From: Lactuca virosa
Taxonomy: Eukaryota; Streptophyta; Magnoliopsida; Asterales; Asteraceae
NCBI GenBank assembly: GCA_928212115.1
Contig: CAKMRJ010005634.1
Coordinates: 121,922,324 to 121,986,323, forward strand
DNA length: 64,000 nt
Direction of reading: 5' to 3'
The first letter of the stretch is position 1; each line of letters opens with the position of its first letter. This document shows positions 1 to 11,067 of the stretch, piece by piece. The notes beneath the pieces are model-generated. The model searched no databases. It worked only from the letters and a program-made list of their open reading frames with translations, and was not told the origin of the DNA. The position numbers and the translations under genes are program-made.

Positions 1-640
1 TGGAGAAAGGATTAAAATCCTTTCAATCCACCATCTCTAGCTTGTCTTGGCATCATTTTGGCAACAAAATCGCCCCATTTCAGCTCCCAATCGACCCCCC
101 CATGAAGAGTGATCGAAATGAGCTCTTAAAACAGATTATATCATGTTTTCTGTTTGTTGCCACGTTGTGGCAGTATATGGACACGTCGTGGTCTCTGGGA
201 ATTAGCAAAGTACATTGTTGATTCCATCCTAGCTCAAGTCAATTTTTTTCCAACTTCAAACATTCATAACTTCTTCGTTTCTTATCCGTTTTCAGTGATC
301 TTTATATCCACGCGAAGCAAGGAACATACCCTACATGTTTGTTAAGTCATATCTCATTTAATTAATACCACTCTTAATTTATTAAGTCACGAATTTGGCC
401 TAAAAAGTATTAAAGTACCAATTTTACCCTTTCGGCCAAAAATGCATCTCATGCATTATTTCTCTAAAACTTACTCATCTAACCTCTTATAGTGACTTAA
501 ACTTGTTTTGGCCATCTTCATGAAGTTACAACTTCATATTATCATATTTATCTCATAAATGACTAAATTGCCCTTTTGGTCAATATTTCACTAAAAGTCA
601 AATCTTTCTAAATTTTGGGTTGTTAGAACCTACTTACTAA
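1..640 (-). mobile_element. LTR-like retroelement remnant (F), non-coding
   Basis: No coding sequence is visible. The block shares a module with the LTR of element A: a CATAACTT start near 265 followed by TCTTTATATCCACGCG around 299-314, in the same minus orientation. It also has a 15-bp dyad TGCCACGTTGTGGCA at 158-172 and a relative, GACACGTCGTGGTC, at 180-193. It lies just left of a Ty3 protease fragment, so it may belong to the same dead element. No LTR ends or TSD were found, so the boundaries are arbitrary. Confidence 0.4.
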
Positions 641-1228
641 CCGAAAGACATTAGAGCAAGCTTCGAGTGTAGTTTTAAATGAACAATGTTTAACATCGGT
701 GATAAGAAAGATTCTAATGAAGATGAGAGATTCATGTAGCATTATATTGCCTTGCAAGTTCGAGATTCTCCTAAAACGAATGCACTAGTCGATTATGGAG
801 TTAGTATCAATCTAATTTCGTAATCGATATATCAGAAGCTTAATCTCCTGGAACTGAAATCGACAAGGATGAAGATCCACATGGCAAACCGCTAGCTTAC
901 TTATCCAAGAGGTATTATTGAATATTTGCTCGTTAAAGTGGAAAAATTCATTTTTACAATTGACTTTGTTGTCATACATATGGAAAAAAATGGTGAAATT
1001 CCAATAATACTTAGGAGACCATTCCTTAGTATTGCGAGAGCCCTAGTTGACATTAATTATTCTAAAATAACACTAAGAGTGAGGTCCGAAGAAATAACCT
1101 TTGGAGTAGATCAAGCAATGAAATACTCAAAATCACATGATGATATAGTGTTCTTTATGGATATTGTTATTAATCTACTAGAGGAAGAGTCGGAAGAACA
1201 TAAAGGTGAGAACATTGATACCGATTAA
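641..1228 (+). pseudogene. Ty3/gypsy aspartic protease fragment
   Basis: This is the retropepsin part of a Ty3/gypsy polyprotein, the enzyme that cleaves Gag-Pol in the virus-like particle. A degraded active-site stretch (ALVDYGVSINLIS, usually ALxDxGASINLMP) is encoded around 769-822. It is followed by the typical YPRGII block near 900 and by PIILRRPFLSIARALVDI at about 984-1055, matching the ILGRPFLATGRALID signature of Athila/Tat-like pol. The active-site Ser/Ala positions are changed, a TAA interrupts the frame at about 822, and no RT follows. It is a dead fragment; the lineage is inferred from motif resemblance only. Confidence 0.75.
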
Positions 1229-1770
1229 GAATTTTGGAACGTGAGAGGCTGATGGAAGAAGAAATGCAAAATACAAGCCTAAAGCAGTTCTCGCAACGTG
1301 ACTTAGAAGTATACGCACCATGACTTGAAGACCTACCGCGAAGTAAAGTTGAAGAAACTTCAGCTTCTTGACGTGATCCCCAAACCGACCATGATGCGAT
1401 TGTCATGTGCGCAAACTTTTATATTGATGTTACAACATCTTCGAATTGGAAAATGTCCGAACCTTTTCCTAAAAATCATGACTCTGAAGAGTTTCAGAAG
1501 TCAAAAGGTTCCAAACAAGCTTATTGGTTGATGGGAGTGATGAAAAAGAGTATGGTGCAAAGAAGGAAAATTAGCAAGCGTAAAAGAGAATATTAATGTG
1601 ATATATATTAACATATAAGTATTCATATATTCATTTTTATGTGTAGTATTATTGTAATTATAATGTGAATATTAACATATAAGTATTATTATATTTATTT
1701 TTATATTATTATTCTAATATAAATTTTATATATGTATAGTAATTTAGTAAATTTTAATGTGAATATTAGT

Positions 1771-1773
<3 letters not shown>

Positions 1774-1824
<51 letters not shown>

Positions 1825-1838
1825 TATATATATATATA
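1774..1838. repeat. (TA)n microsatellite
   Basis: About 65 bp of alternating AT with one GA interruption near 1823. Confidence 0.95.
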
Positions 1839-1975
1839 ATTTTCTATTCCAAATCACTTATATACATATACAATTTTCTATTCCATAAAATGGTTCTAAA
1901 ATATCTATAAATATATTTTAGTACGCAAATGGACAATTTATTTATACATACATATTTTGTTGTCAAAACAATTTA

Positions 1976-1993
1976 TTATATATATATATATAT

Positions 1994-2042
<49 letters not shown>
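1976..2042. repeat. (TA)n microsatellite
   Basis: About 67 bp of TA repeats with one interruption (TAGATA) near 1995. Confidence 0.95.
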
Positions 2043-2047
<5 letters not shown>

Positions 2048-2417
2048 AATTTGTACCGCGCAAAACAACACCGACAAATATCTCTACTGATGAATAGTTT
2101 CTTATAGGGAAATAATTATTAAATTTTATTATTACTTATTAAGTAATAAAAAAAATTACCACTTTTAAGTAAAATATATATTTTTTAGACCTTATATATA
2201 TTGTCTATTTATATTACTTATGTAATTTAATTAATAACAATGTCTAGTTTAAGAAATATAAATATATTTTTATACAATACTTTATTTTCTACAAATTGAA
2301 TTTATTAATAACCTTCCTTATTCAAGTCTTTATATTTTTGGCAAGTAATAATCATTTATTTATGCATAATTCATTTATACAAAAAGCTTTACAAGTTATA
2401 CCTCTTAAAATTTAAGA

Positions 2418-2421
<4 letters not shown>

Positions 2422-2467
<46 letters not shown>
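2422..2467. repeat. (TA)n microsatellite flanking a small element
   Basis: About 46 bp of pure TA repeats directly left of the small inverted-end element at 2468. Its counterpart on the far side of element A is the (TA)n tract at 52480-52600. Confidence 0.95.
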
Positions 2468-2469
<2 letters not shown>

Positions 2470-2772
2470 GTAGGATCAATATAGATCCAAAATAAGTAAT
2501 TGAACCGTAGAACCACCTAAGAAAATCAAAATCTATTAATTCTATTCAATTACTATCCAAAACAGTAGGAGATCATTAAAATACATGGGATTAATCTATT
2601 TTCATATTTAATCTAAACCAAATAATGTGTAATTTCTATTATGTGATTCCATGTATTAGGTGCATAATTTTATTGTGCACCTTTTAATCTAAACCGCTCA
2701 CTGAATAATCATATGGTTATAAATACAGTTTTGTGGTTCTATGAGTTTAGAGTTGTTCTCCATTGATCCTTT
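2468..2772. mobile_element. Small (TA)n-flanked element, split by element A
   Basis: The left end reads GGGTAGGATCAATATAGATC and GTAGAACCAC follows near 2506. Near the right end the inverse appears: GTGGTTCTAT around 2731 and CATTGATCCT at 2761-2770. The two ends are thus imperfect inverted repeats. Element A interrupts the element within its right terminus; the remaining bases, CCTTCCTCC, and a (TA)n tract resume at 52458. The element was therefore about 325 bp and sat inside a (TA)n microsatellite, as described for rice Micron elements. Membership of that family is inference. Confidence 0.5.
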
Positions 2773-3009
2773 TGTCAAACCCCCAGCCGGCGGTGGAAAC
2801 ACCGGACGATGTAATGTCATTCTGTGTATCACAATTATCAAATTCATGAAAACACATGCATTTTGAAAATACGTCAACATAAATCTGGTGAGTCCACAGG
2901 TGTTGACTCTGAGTAAAATAGTACTTTTTCCCAAGTTTAAAAAGTATAAAACATAGTATAAAAGAGTCATTCTGACTCATACTTATCTCCAGCCTATTGT
3001 TTATATATC

Positions 3010-3192
3010 CTAGGTATAATAGTTTACTTACTAAATAAGTAGTATACCTATAAGCTTCATATACTATGAATATAAGTGTTTGTAATCCCCATACAAACGA
3101 AGGTTGATACGTATAAATCTTATTTTAATTCTATACGAGTATGTGTACTAGGTATACTGGTTTACTTATCGAATAAGTGATATACCTAAAAG
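3010..3192. repeat. Two copies of a TAGGTATA...TATACCTA hairpin in LTR A
   Basis: The copy at about 3010-3052 and the copy at about 3150-3192 both begin TAGGTATA, contain TTACTTA and AATAAGT as a central inverted pair, and end TATACCTA. The right LTR of A has the same pair at about 19272-19316 and 20174-20216. The role is unknown. Confidence 0.75.
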
Positions 3193-3404
3193 TTCCTAGA
3201 GCATAAGTTTTTGGGAAACTCATAGTTAACATTGATACTTGTATATCGACAAAATATAATGCTTCTAGAGTATAATTGCACTACCATGAGTCTATAGCCA
3301 CTGCTAAAACGATGCCACTACCTCTGAATGGTACTATAAAGGGTTCGCACCAATATAATCATTCTACACGCTTCATCAACGTCGTACAAACAAAAGGATC
3401 GTTC

Positions 3405-3600
3405 ATCACTTGAAAAACGTTGGGTTGTAGCTAGCAACCACGGGTGGGGGTGTCAACCCGCATTGATTTACACACAACTTCCTTGTTGGAAATGTGGGCA
3501 AGTTTGTCACCCGAAAAACCGTTGGGTTGTTGCTAGCAACCACGGGTGGGGTGTTAACCCGTATAGATCTATACATAAATTCCTTGCTCACACAGAATTA
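3405..3600. repeat. Tandem duplication of ~115 bp in LTR A
   Basis: Two units share CGTTGGGTTGTxGCTAGC, AACCACGGGTGGGG and AACCCG, the first from about 3415 and the second from about 3525. Element B later inserted at the junction between the equivalent units of the right LTR. Confidence 0.8.
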
Positions 3601-4318
3601 GCAGTTACAGGTCAGAAGATCTCCCACTAAGATTTTCCAATCTTAGTTGATGAATAAAATAGCTCATGTAGACTTGGTCGAGTTCGGTTAGTTCCAATAG
3701 TGAAAGCATATTTGTGTCTAAAACCTTAAGTTACTAGACTATGCTTTAGATGTTACTCCTAATTTCTATAATACTTAAGCACTACAACAACTATAACTTG
3801 AAGTAGAACCAGATTTTATCTAACATAAAACCAATAATAGCAACATACTTAACAATTAGTATACATAACTCCTTAGTATAACTCCGGGGCTATATCACAC
3901 ATAATATTTATAGAACTCCCGAGTATAACTCAGGGTCTACATTAGTATAATCTATAATAATACCATGCTAACAAGTTTAAGATAGTTGTATGTTTTCAAT
4001 ATATCAGATATATTCTAGGTATATATGATACGAAACAACTATATCCCGATTAATATAATTATCTATGTTGATACGAACATACTATCATATAAACATAATA
4101 TTAACTTTTATATAATATTTAGCATGCATTTTCCCCCGAAAACATTAAAAAGTGGGGTCGTGAAACTCACCATAGTAGCGTGATTTTATAAATTTCTAAC
4201 TAGAAACGGTCAGCGGTTTGTGATTGTCGGTCTCGAAATGTGGAATGCCTTTAGCAAACGAGAGAGAGAGAGAGAGAGGAAAGAGATTTAGGTGTAAGGA
4301 GATCAAGGGTCGAAGTTG

Positions 4319-4580
4319 CTATTTATAGGGTGTCTAGGGCAAGTTCACTTCGTGAACATGACATGTTCACGCCGTGAAGCATGGCTGCATCACTTCGTAG
4401 ACTTGCCATCTGCGTTCTAGCTTCGAAAGGTGTCCGGATGACATTTTGACACCGTGAAAGTGATAGGTTCACGTCGTGAGGTTCCATGAGTCACACCGTA
4501 GCCTTATCACATGTTTTCTAACCTCGATTAGTGTCCTGGACTACTTTCACGTCATGAACCTTAATGTTCACGTCGTGAAC
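4319..4580 (-). promoter_or_regulatory. Element A LTR promoter: TATA box and 6-3-6 dyads
   Basis: On the minus strand a canonical TATA box (CTATAAATAG, 4319-4328) is preceded upstream by dyads of six-base arms around three bases: GTTCACTTCGTGAAC at 4343-4357, GTTCACGCCGTGAAG at 4365-4379, and further copies at 4467-4481, 4545-4559 and 4566-4580 (GTTCACGTCGTGAAC, perfect). The nearest dyad is 14 bp from the TATA box. A promoter role is inferred from the TATA box and position. Confidence 0.65.
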
Positions 4581-4998
4581 CAAGGCAGCTAGGGTTTCTA
4601 CCGCGTGTCATGCTTTCAGACAGCTACATTTTCGGAAGATCATAACTTTTGCATACGAGCTCCGTTTTGACGTTCTTTATATCCACGCATAGGTATTTCC
4701 GAGTACTACAACTTTCCTTCAGACTCCAATAGGTAATTCTAAGTGTGTTTTAAATTCCTCTTGTTATAGAGATTTATAGTGTTAGAGTTTATCATAACTT
4801 CTTCATGCGAAGTCAGATTTAGATGTTCTATATATTTTTGGAATCGTATGGACACGTACTTTGATTTATACCATAAGGTAGGTACGAAAGTTCATATTTT
4901 TATTTGAATTTGCCATGAACTACAAAGTAAGTTTATTATATTATTTGTTTGACATAATCGTACGTGACTGTTGTTGACCTATTTTGACTGGTGTTAGA

Positions 4999-5016
4999 TT
5001 GTCCCCCCGTTGAAAT
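4999..5016 (-). promoter_or_regulatory. Element A polypurine tract
   Basis: Read on the minus strand it is a purine run with GGGGGG (AACGGGGGGACAA) touching the 3' LTR. This is the plus-strand primer site expected in an LTR retrotransposon. Confidence 0.85.
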
Positions 5017-5032
5017 AATTCCGTCTTGAAAT

Positions 5033-6164
5033 TTATCTTGTACTAGATACCACCGAAGGTTCCTGGATAGCTTCGCTGCTTCCGATTACGAATGCCCTGC
5101 CGCGGTCTAAACCTCCCCGCCTCCTTAACTTTGGACATTCCTTTCTGAAGTGTCCAATGTCACCACACTCATAACACGTTCTTTCTCCACCAAAGTTTGT
5201 TCCTACATTTGTTTCCTGATTTACTGTTGTAGGTTTCATGCTTCTACAGTAATTAACCATGTGCCCCTTCTTTTTATGCTTCGTGCAAATAACATAATCA
5301 CCTAAGTGATGACGGTTGCACCGATTATACCATGGATGCTTGCCTTCATATTGCTTTGGTGGCGTGAGTGTTGTTGTTGTTGTAGCGATATAAACAGTTG
5401 CCACTTCTTGTTTCATCCCCGATGATTGTATTGGGTTTCTTCCATTGAACTTATGCTTGAATACTCCGGATTCGGGAGGCTCAAATTTTGCTACCATGGA
5501 TCCCCCTCAGATCTCTATGTTGGTTAGCTGATGAACTATTCTCTTTGTACTGTCATATGTTCTAGGTTTTGAAGAGATAACCATCCCTTGGATTTGTGGT
5601 GCTAGACCCCAGATGTATCTCTCAATTTTCTTGTATTCGGGGGTTACAAGTGTTGGACACGTCACTGCAAGGTCATTGAATCTAGCGGTATAAGCATTTA
5701 TTTATGAACCTTTCATTGTTAGGTTCCATAGTTCTTGTTCTAGATTCTGCACTTCTCTCTAGGACAATACTCTTCTACTAGCATCATCTTCAACTCCTCC
5801 CGTTTCATGGAATTTACAACATTAATTCCCATTGTATTTACATGGCTGTTCCACCATGTTAATGCCACTTCAGCGAAAGTACATGCTGCAAATCGTACTT
5901 TACAATCATTTGGACAAAAGCTTATTTGAAATATGGATTCTGGCTTTTCAATCCACCTGGTCAAATTAACGACTCCTTCAGTTCCACGGAAGCTCTTCGG
6001 TTTGCAATTCATAAAGTCTTTGTAGGTACACATTATGGCGGTCCCTACATTGCCTTCATTTCTAACTCCACCTGTTGTGACATTAGCTAGAGCTGTAGCG
6101 ATTCTCTGAGCTATAATTTCTTCAAGTTCTGCTGAACTTATTGAGGGGTTTATTTCAGGTTGTT

Positions 6165-6205
<41 letters not shown>

Positions 6206-6255
6206 GGTTCTGATCATTGGTTAAGGTTTACCCGAACACTACTTCTTCTAGGCAT
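5033..6255 (-). pseudogene. Element A gag (capsid/nucleocapsid), interrupted
   Basis: Gag forms the particle and binds the RNA. The likely start is ATG at 6255-6253 (MPRRSSVRVN). A poly-Gln run coded by the (GTT)n tract follows, then the gag core at 5740-6033 with NCKPKSFRGTEGVVNL, RWIEKPESIF and ALTWWNSHV, the usual retrotransposon gag landmarks. A frame change occurs near 5740, and the nucleocapsid end (5033-5497) has a CCHC knuckle, CYECGDIGHFRKEC, plus a looser one before it (CTKHKKKGHMVNYC). An in-frame TGA lies between the start and the poly-Gln. The frame stops shortly before the PPT; protease, RT and integrase are absent, so this is a gag-only unit. Confidence 0.85.
6164..6206. repeat. 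(GTT)n microsatellite coding poly-Gln in gag A
   Basis: About fourteen GTT units on the + strand; on the coding strand they read CAA/Gln near the Gag N terminus. Confidence 0.92.
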
Positions 6256-7933
6256 TTTTATTTAGTTCCTAAATAGTAAGAATATTATGAGTTTTATGAA
6301 GTATTTTAATTAGTCATTAATTTATGAGTGTTAATGACTTCAATTATTCATCAAGGTATAGAGCATAGTGGACGACACTATTTGGCACATGATTATTGTA
6401 ATATATGCTTCATATTTATTACTAGTGGTTACACACATTTATTATAGGTTTATATGAAAAAAGTTTCAAAAAAAAAAAATTTGCAAGGTTCACTACACCC
6501 TTGCTAGAAACTTTTCCCCATTACCTTAACTAGTATGGATTTTCATTTCCTATCTTACTCAACCACTAGTTCTACTCTATCTACTAGTATCCTAGGTGAT
6601 GACCTAGTGCATTAGTGACGCGAACCATTTGTTCCTTAAGTGCTTAATATCTTTGCTCAAGTTCTCCAGTCTGCTCCTCGTTTCTTGAGGTTTGATTGAA
6701 GAGCTCTAGTTCTACAATCCTTGCATCGTGAGTAATCATGTCGTTATGAGCTAAATTAATGCAATGATGGACATCCATCACTGCCTATTGATCTCTTATT
6801 CTCTGCCCTTCTAGCCTTCGCACCCTTCCTGAGAGATGAGTAGTCTTCCCGTCGACAATTTCCATTTTTTTTCTATTCTCACACTTTTCTCAAACAGTTG
6901 AGTCAAAGTGTATTCTTAGGAAGAAGGTGAGGAATATGGTCGGGATGATTGACCAATCTCATACTTGTTAGCAGTTCTTTCTTCTGCTACCCACCTGTCG
7001 ATCGTTTGTGCTATCCTTGCAGGTTCATCTCAAACTATATTGGTAACCGAAGATGCCCCCTTTGGATTATTCTTAATCCTTATCCATTTTGGTATGGATT
7101 TACGAGCCGTGCGTTTTATCTTGGCTCCTCCTGGAAATTGAAGATAAAGGGTATTCATTGGGGGTAGGGAAGATGCAACTGATTCTGTCTCTTCCATAGG
7201 TTCGCTTTCTTCAATTGGTTCGCTCTCTTCCAGTTTGTTGGAAGGTAAAGGTGTTCCGTCGTTGGAGGGTATTGGATGGAAGATAGTTGGAATCATAGGG
7301 TAGTAAGGATCATCTGCCAAAAGAGGGGATGGAATCACTTGTTCGTCATCCGTATCCTCTAAGATTATCCATTCTCGGAACGAGCAATGTCGAATTCCTA
7401 ATTTGTATCACCAAATGTTTAGTTTATCAAATATTACTTCCAATTTGAATAGTCCATATGATCTGATCATAATAAAATGTAGTTGCACACCTACACCTAG
7501 TTGTGATAGGATCTACGCACATATAAACTTTAGTTGGACTATTTGATCTAAATCCATGAGATCAAAAGCATTCCAGGTGTTTAGGTGTATTCTTATCGAG
7601 GGTTTGAGTCTTTATATATGACTTTATATTTCTTATTTGTTGTATTCACGCATTATTAATTACTGTTTGTTACATCAGGTCTAGCTGATAAGGCACCGAC
7701 CAGTCAGGACAGTCGAAAGGGCAGGATCATTTTAGCATATAGCCATTCTGAAATCCAACAACCCAAAGTGACGTGTCTATCTTGTCACCGCTCCCGTAAG
7801 TAGTCCTTCAGTAGATAATTAATAATACTTTTTACTGTAGGTTATGGGATATACCTATACCTAAACCTAATAGAGTAAGCCCTAGACTATAGTCGTGCTT
7901 TCCTAAGAAAGTACCAGTTCTCTATAGTCAATA
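6256..7933 (-). other. Element A leader with a decayed upstream ORF
   Basis: Between PBS and gag lies a 1.7-kb leader. An upstream minus-strand reading frame runs from 7338 towards 6880. It is acidic and Pro/Ser/Glu-rich (repeated EESEP at 7195-7235), then basic (KIKRTARKSIPKW). It continues past a TGA at about 7030 (likely from CGA) with RIAQTIDRWVAEE, followed by probable coiled-coil remains. I do not recognise the protein. Bases 6256-6880 and 7339-7933 show nothing else. Confidence 0.5.
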
Positions 7934-7945
7934 GCTTTGATACCA
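7934..7945 (-). promoter_or_regulatory. Element A primer-binding site
   Basis: The minus strand reads TGGTATCAAAGC three bases after the LTR end. This matches the 3' end of initiator tRNA-Met (TGGTATCAGAGC) with one change. Confidence 0.85.
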
Positions 7946-7948
7946 ATC

Positions 7949-8059
7949 TGTCACACCCCCACCCGGTGGTAAAAACACCGGGCGGTGTAACGTCATTCCT
8001 TGTATCACAGTTATAAAATTCCTGAAAACCCATGCATTTTGAAAATACGTCAACATAAA
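7949..8059 (-). repeat. Element A 5' LTR, segment 1 (broken by C)
   Basis: It begins TGTCACACCCCCACCC and parallels 2773-2883. Element C inserted at ATAAA (8055-8059, repeated at 19142-19146). The LTR resumes at 19147. Confidence 0.93.
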
Positions 8060-8271
8060 TGTAACAACCCGAAATTTTCTATTGCTTTGAAAGCTCAGCC
8101 AGTCAACCCAAATTAGTGTTAGACTTATTCCTGCTATCATTTAGCACAATTTAGATTCTGTTCGAGCGTTCTGAGCCCAGTACACTTAAGGAATAAGTGT
8201 TGGGGTTTATCTGCCGAAGCTATAGTACAACGAACGGGCCTGAAACACATTGACCCGGAGTTCACGTCCAC

Positions 8272-9152
8272 CACATGGGAGTTTACGGCCGTAAACTCCA
8301 TGTGGGCCGTAAACTCCACTTTATATGGAGAAATGTGGCCATTTGTTTCATTCCTTCACTCCCTTTGGCTGAAATCCTCTCAACTATCATCCCGATCTTC
8401 GTCCCCGATCTTCAAAACTCGTAAGTTTCTTGTCCTAACTAGTTGATATGTTACTTGGTCTAGTGATCTTACATGATTTCATCCATGAAATCATTCCATT
8501 TGTGTAGATCTTCAAGTTTCACCAAGAACACCAAGAACACACACTAGTGTTCTTGGCCAAAATCGACTATTCAAGCCCCTAGATCGTAAGTACTCTCGTT
8601 CTAACTCGATGTACACTAGGTTTAACATGTTTAGGCCTTAGAAACATCAAGAATCAAGGGTTGGAAGAGAGTTTACGGCCAAGGTATGTTCTTGGGCCGT
8701 AAACTCCCTATAAGGGTGCAATGATGCCCTTTCTTCCTTCCTTATGCCCAGAACTTAGCCTAGAACCAACCACCATTGAACTAGGGACCTTAAACATCAA
8801 AGAAACCATGTCCACATAGAGTTTACAGCCGTAAACTCATAAGGAAATGGTCCTTTGGCCGTAAACTCTATAAAGGGGTGATATTGTGCCCCTAACGCCT
8901 CCTATGGCTTGTATAAATGACTAGAACCTTGCATGCATAAGATAGAAACACCAAAACACGAAATGGGTGGGCAAACATGAGTTTACGACCGTAAACGCAT
9001 GTGTTTACGACCGTAAACTCCACCAAGGGTCTATTTTGAGCCCTAGTCAGTTCCTAAGCCCTTGATTCGAGTCTAGCTTACTTCCTTGAGTAGTATAAGA
9101 CCTTAGAACACCCAATGGCACCATTCCCATGAGTTTACGGCCGTAAACTCAT
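8272..9152 (+). repeat. Array of GTTTACGGCCGTAAAC dyads in LTR C
   Basis: Dyads with arms GTTTAC/GTAAAC lie at 8281-8296, 8671-8704 (arms opened by a loop), 8821-8836, 8982-8997, 8999-9014 and 9133-9148. From 8671 onward the starts are about 150, 161 and 151 bp apart, and the intervening DNA is loosely repeated. The first is embedded in a nearly perfect palindrome spanning 8272-8304. The 3' LTR has the same array from about 16318. Confidence 0.85.
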
Positions 9153-10021
9153 GGGGGAAGTGGCCCAGAAACCGTAAACACTCATAAGGGCCACCATTTG
9201 AGGAGTAAACTCCAATGTGAGGCCATACTCTCCTTATATGCAATCCTTAGTACTCTTAGCACTTGTAGCAAAGTGTTTTCATGTATTAGGGTGTCCTAAC
9301 TCACTAAATTAGTTATTAAATGACTAATTAGATACATCAATGTATCATTGCTTGTTCAATAGGATCCGAGTGTGTGTTCAAGTCCTCACTTGACACTTAG
9401 CATCCTATACCATCCGTTCATCCGAATCACCCACGTCAGGTGAGTTCATACCCCTGAATCAACATTTTAAATGATTTTAAATGCTTTTATGGGGGGGGGG
9501 GGAATACAAGTTGAACTATAGGGTTATTATATCAATCACATGTGATTAATAACCGTATAGCAAATAGATTTTTGCATGTTAAACTGTTTTATCTAGCTAA
9601 AGATTTTCAAATCTTGTTTTCAAATCTCTTTTAAAGTATGAAAATCCCTTTTTAGATTATTAAAGCTTTTTCAAAGGTTTTACCAAAACTTCTTTTATAC
9701 TTTTATATTATCAAATGCATGCCTATATATGTATAGTTATATAAGTAATGTTTAAAGGACTTAGGAAGGCTAGCTCGCTTTAATTCCTTTTCCTTGTTTG
9801 GATGTGGCTTTAGGGTATCGGTTATCCGTCCGAAGGTCGTTTGAATATTAGTTATATATCATGTATACATATATAGTCATAAAAGTTCTATCAGCCAGTT
9901 CATCACCTTTGGGTAGCAAAGGCATCTACATAACCTCTCAAGTAAACTATAATATGTATAGTTTAGAAACCAACCATAACATTCATGAAGGAGAACTTAG
10001 TTATATCTATATTCTAAAAAC

Positions 10022-10392
10022 TTAATACCGTCTGGAGTCTGTTTTTCATTATTTTAGACTTTTCGAAGCGTATCGTTCATTCGATACCACCTGGAGTCCA
10101 CATTCATTCATTTAGACTTTTCGAGGCGTATCGTTCATTCGATACCACCTGGAGTCCACATTCATTCATTTAGACTTTTCGAGGCGTATCGTTCATTCGA
10201 TACCACCTGGAGTCCACATTCATTCATTTAGACTTTTTGAGGCGTATCGTTCATTCGATACCACCTGGAGTCCACATTCATTCAATTAGACTTCTCGAGG
10301 CGTATCGTTCATTCGATACCACCTGGAGTCCACATTCATTCATTTAGACTTTTCGAGGCGTATCGTTCATTCGATACCACCTGGAGTCCACG
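10022..10392 (+). repeat. Six tandem 58-bp units in LTR C
   Basis: Each unit contains CACCTGGAGTCCACATTCA, TTTAGACTTTTCGAGGC and the dyad GTATCGTTCATTCGATAC. The 3' LTR copy of the array (18055-18481) has seven units. Confidence 0.95.
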
Positions 10393-11055
10393 TTTCATCC
10401 ATTTTATAACCAGCATTGTTACTGCTGAGGTAAAATATTATTTTCCCCTATTACTTTCGCTTGTGATTTTCTCACATACACTTTAAAGTATAAACTATAT
10501 TTTGATAATAATAGTACTTTTGGGGGAAATTACTCCTTAAACATCCAATAGTTGGGTCTTGGTAGAAGACTGCTTTTAGTAGAGAAACTATGTGGTTTAA
10601 ACATAAAACAATTGGGTCTTGGTAGAAAACTACGTTTATTAGAAAATATAGGATTTTCTGGAAAGGATTCTAATACTCTGTAAATTCTAATCACCATCAT
10701 CGAGTGAGATTATTTTGAAGTAAAACACGTAATTATATCAATGTCATTAAATACTTATGAACTCACCAGCATTAAAATGCTGATACTCGCTTTCAAAATA
10801 ACTTGTATTCTCAGGTCATCAGTAGACAGGTACACTCCGGAAACTTTTCTGAAGACAGCCTTGTACCGAGCTGCATCTTATGTTATTCTCTGTATTTACT
10901 TTTGATGTTGTTGCTAAATGTACCTATGAAAAATTATTACTATTAATGCAATGGTTGTTGTACTTTGATTACTATACTGCATATGTTGTGATACTTGACA
11001 TGACGTCCTCCACCCCAGAACGTTTCCGCCGTTCGGGTTTTGGGGTGTGACAGAT

Positions 11056-11067
11056 TGGTATCAGAGC
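11056..11067 (+). promoter_or_regulatory. Element C primer-binding site
   Basis: TGGTATCAGAGC, complementary to the 3' end of initiator tRNA-Met, three bases after the LTR. Confidence 0.93.

Larger units (their letters stand above)
1229..2467. other. AT-rich intergenic stretch with three (TA)n tracts
   Basis: I see no gene here. Bases 1229-1600 may be decayed pol sequence downstream of the protease fragment, but no domain is readable. From 1600 on the DNA is very AT-rich and carries (TA)n microsatellites at 1774-1838, 1976-2042 and 2422-2467. Short ORFs here are not credible genes. Confidence 0.7.
2773..4998 (-). repeat. Element A 3' LTR
   Basis: The + strand begins TGTCAAACCCCC and ends GGTGTTAGA, where the right copy has TGTGTTACA, so the terminal CA has mutated to GA. 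On the minus strand the LTR has a TATA box (CTATAAATAG, 4319-4328), a dyad cluster upstream of it (4343-4580), two 152-bp-spaced modules (4641, 4793), two hairpins (3010-3052, 3150-3192) and two ~115-bp tandem units (3405-3600). The GA microsatellite at 4259-4280 is in its transcribed part. Confidence 0.9.
8060..11052 (+). repeat. Element C 5' LTR
   Basis: It starts TGTAACAACCCG and ends GGGGTGTGACA. Contents: putative TATA (TTTATATGG, about 8320), a hairpin/dyad array (8272-9152), a stem-loop module (9724-9877), six 58-bp units (10022-10392), a CTCAC stem-loop (10762-10782) and TTCTCAGGT near 10813. A run of 12 G lies at 9491-9502. Confidence 0.93.

Noticed and set aside
10022..10392. Regular 58-bp direct repeats resembling a CRISPR array
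   Set aside because: Units are contiguous without unique spacers, lie inside a plant LTR, and are duplicated in the second LTR.
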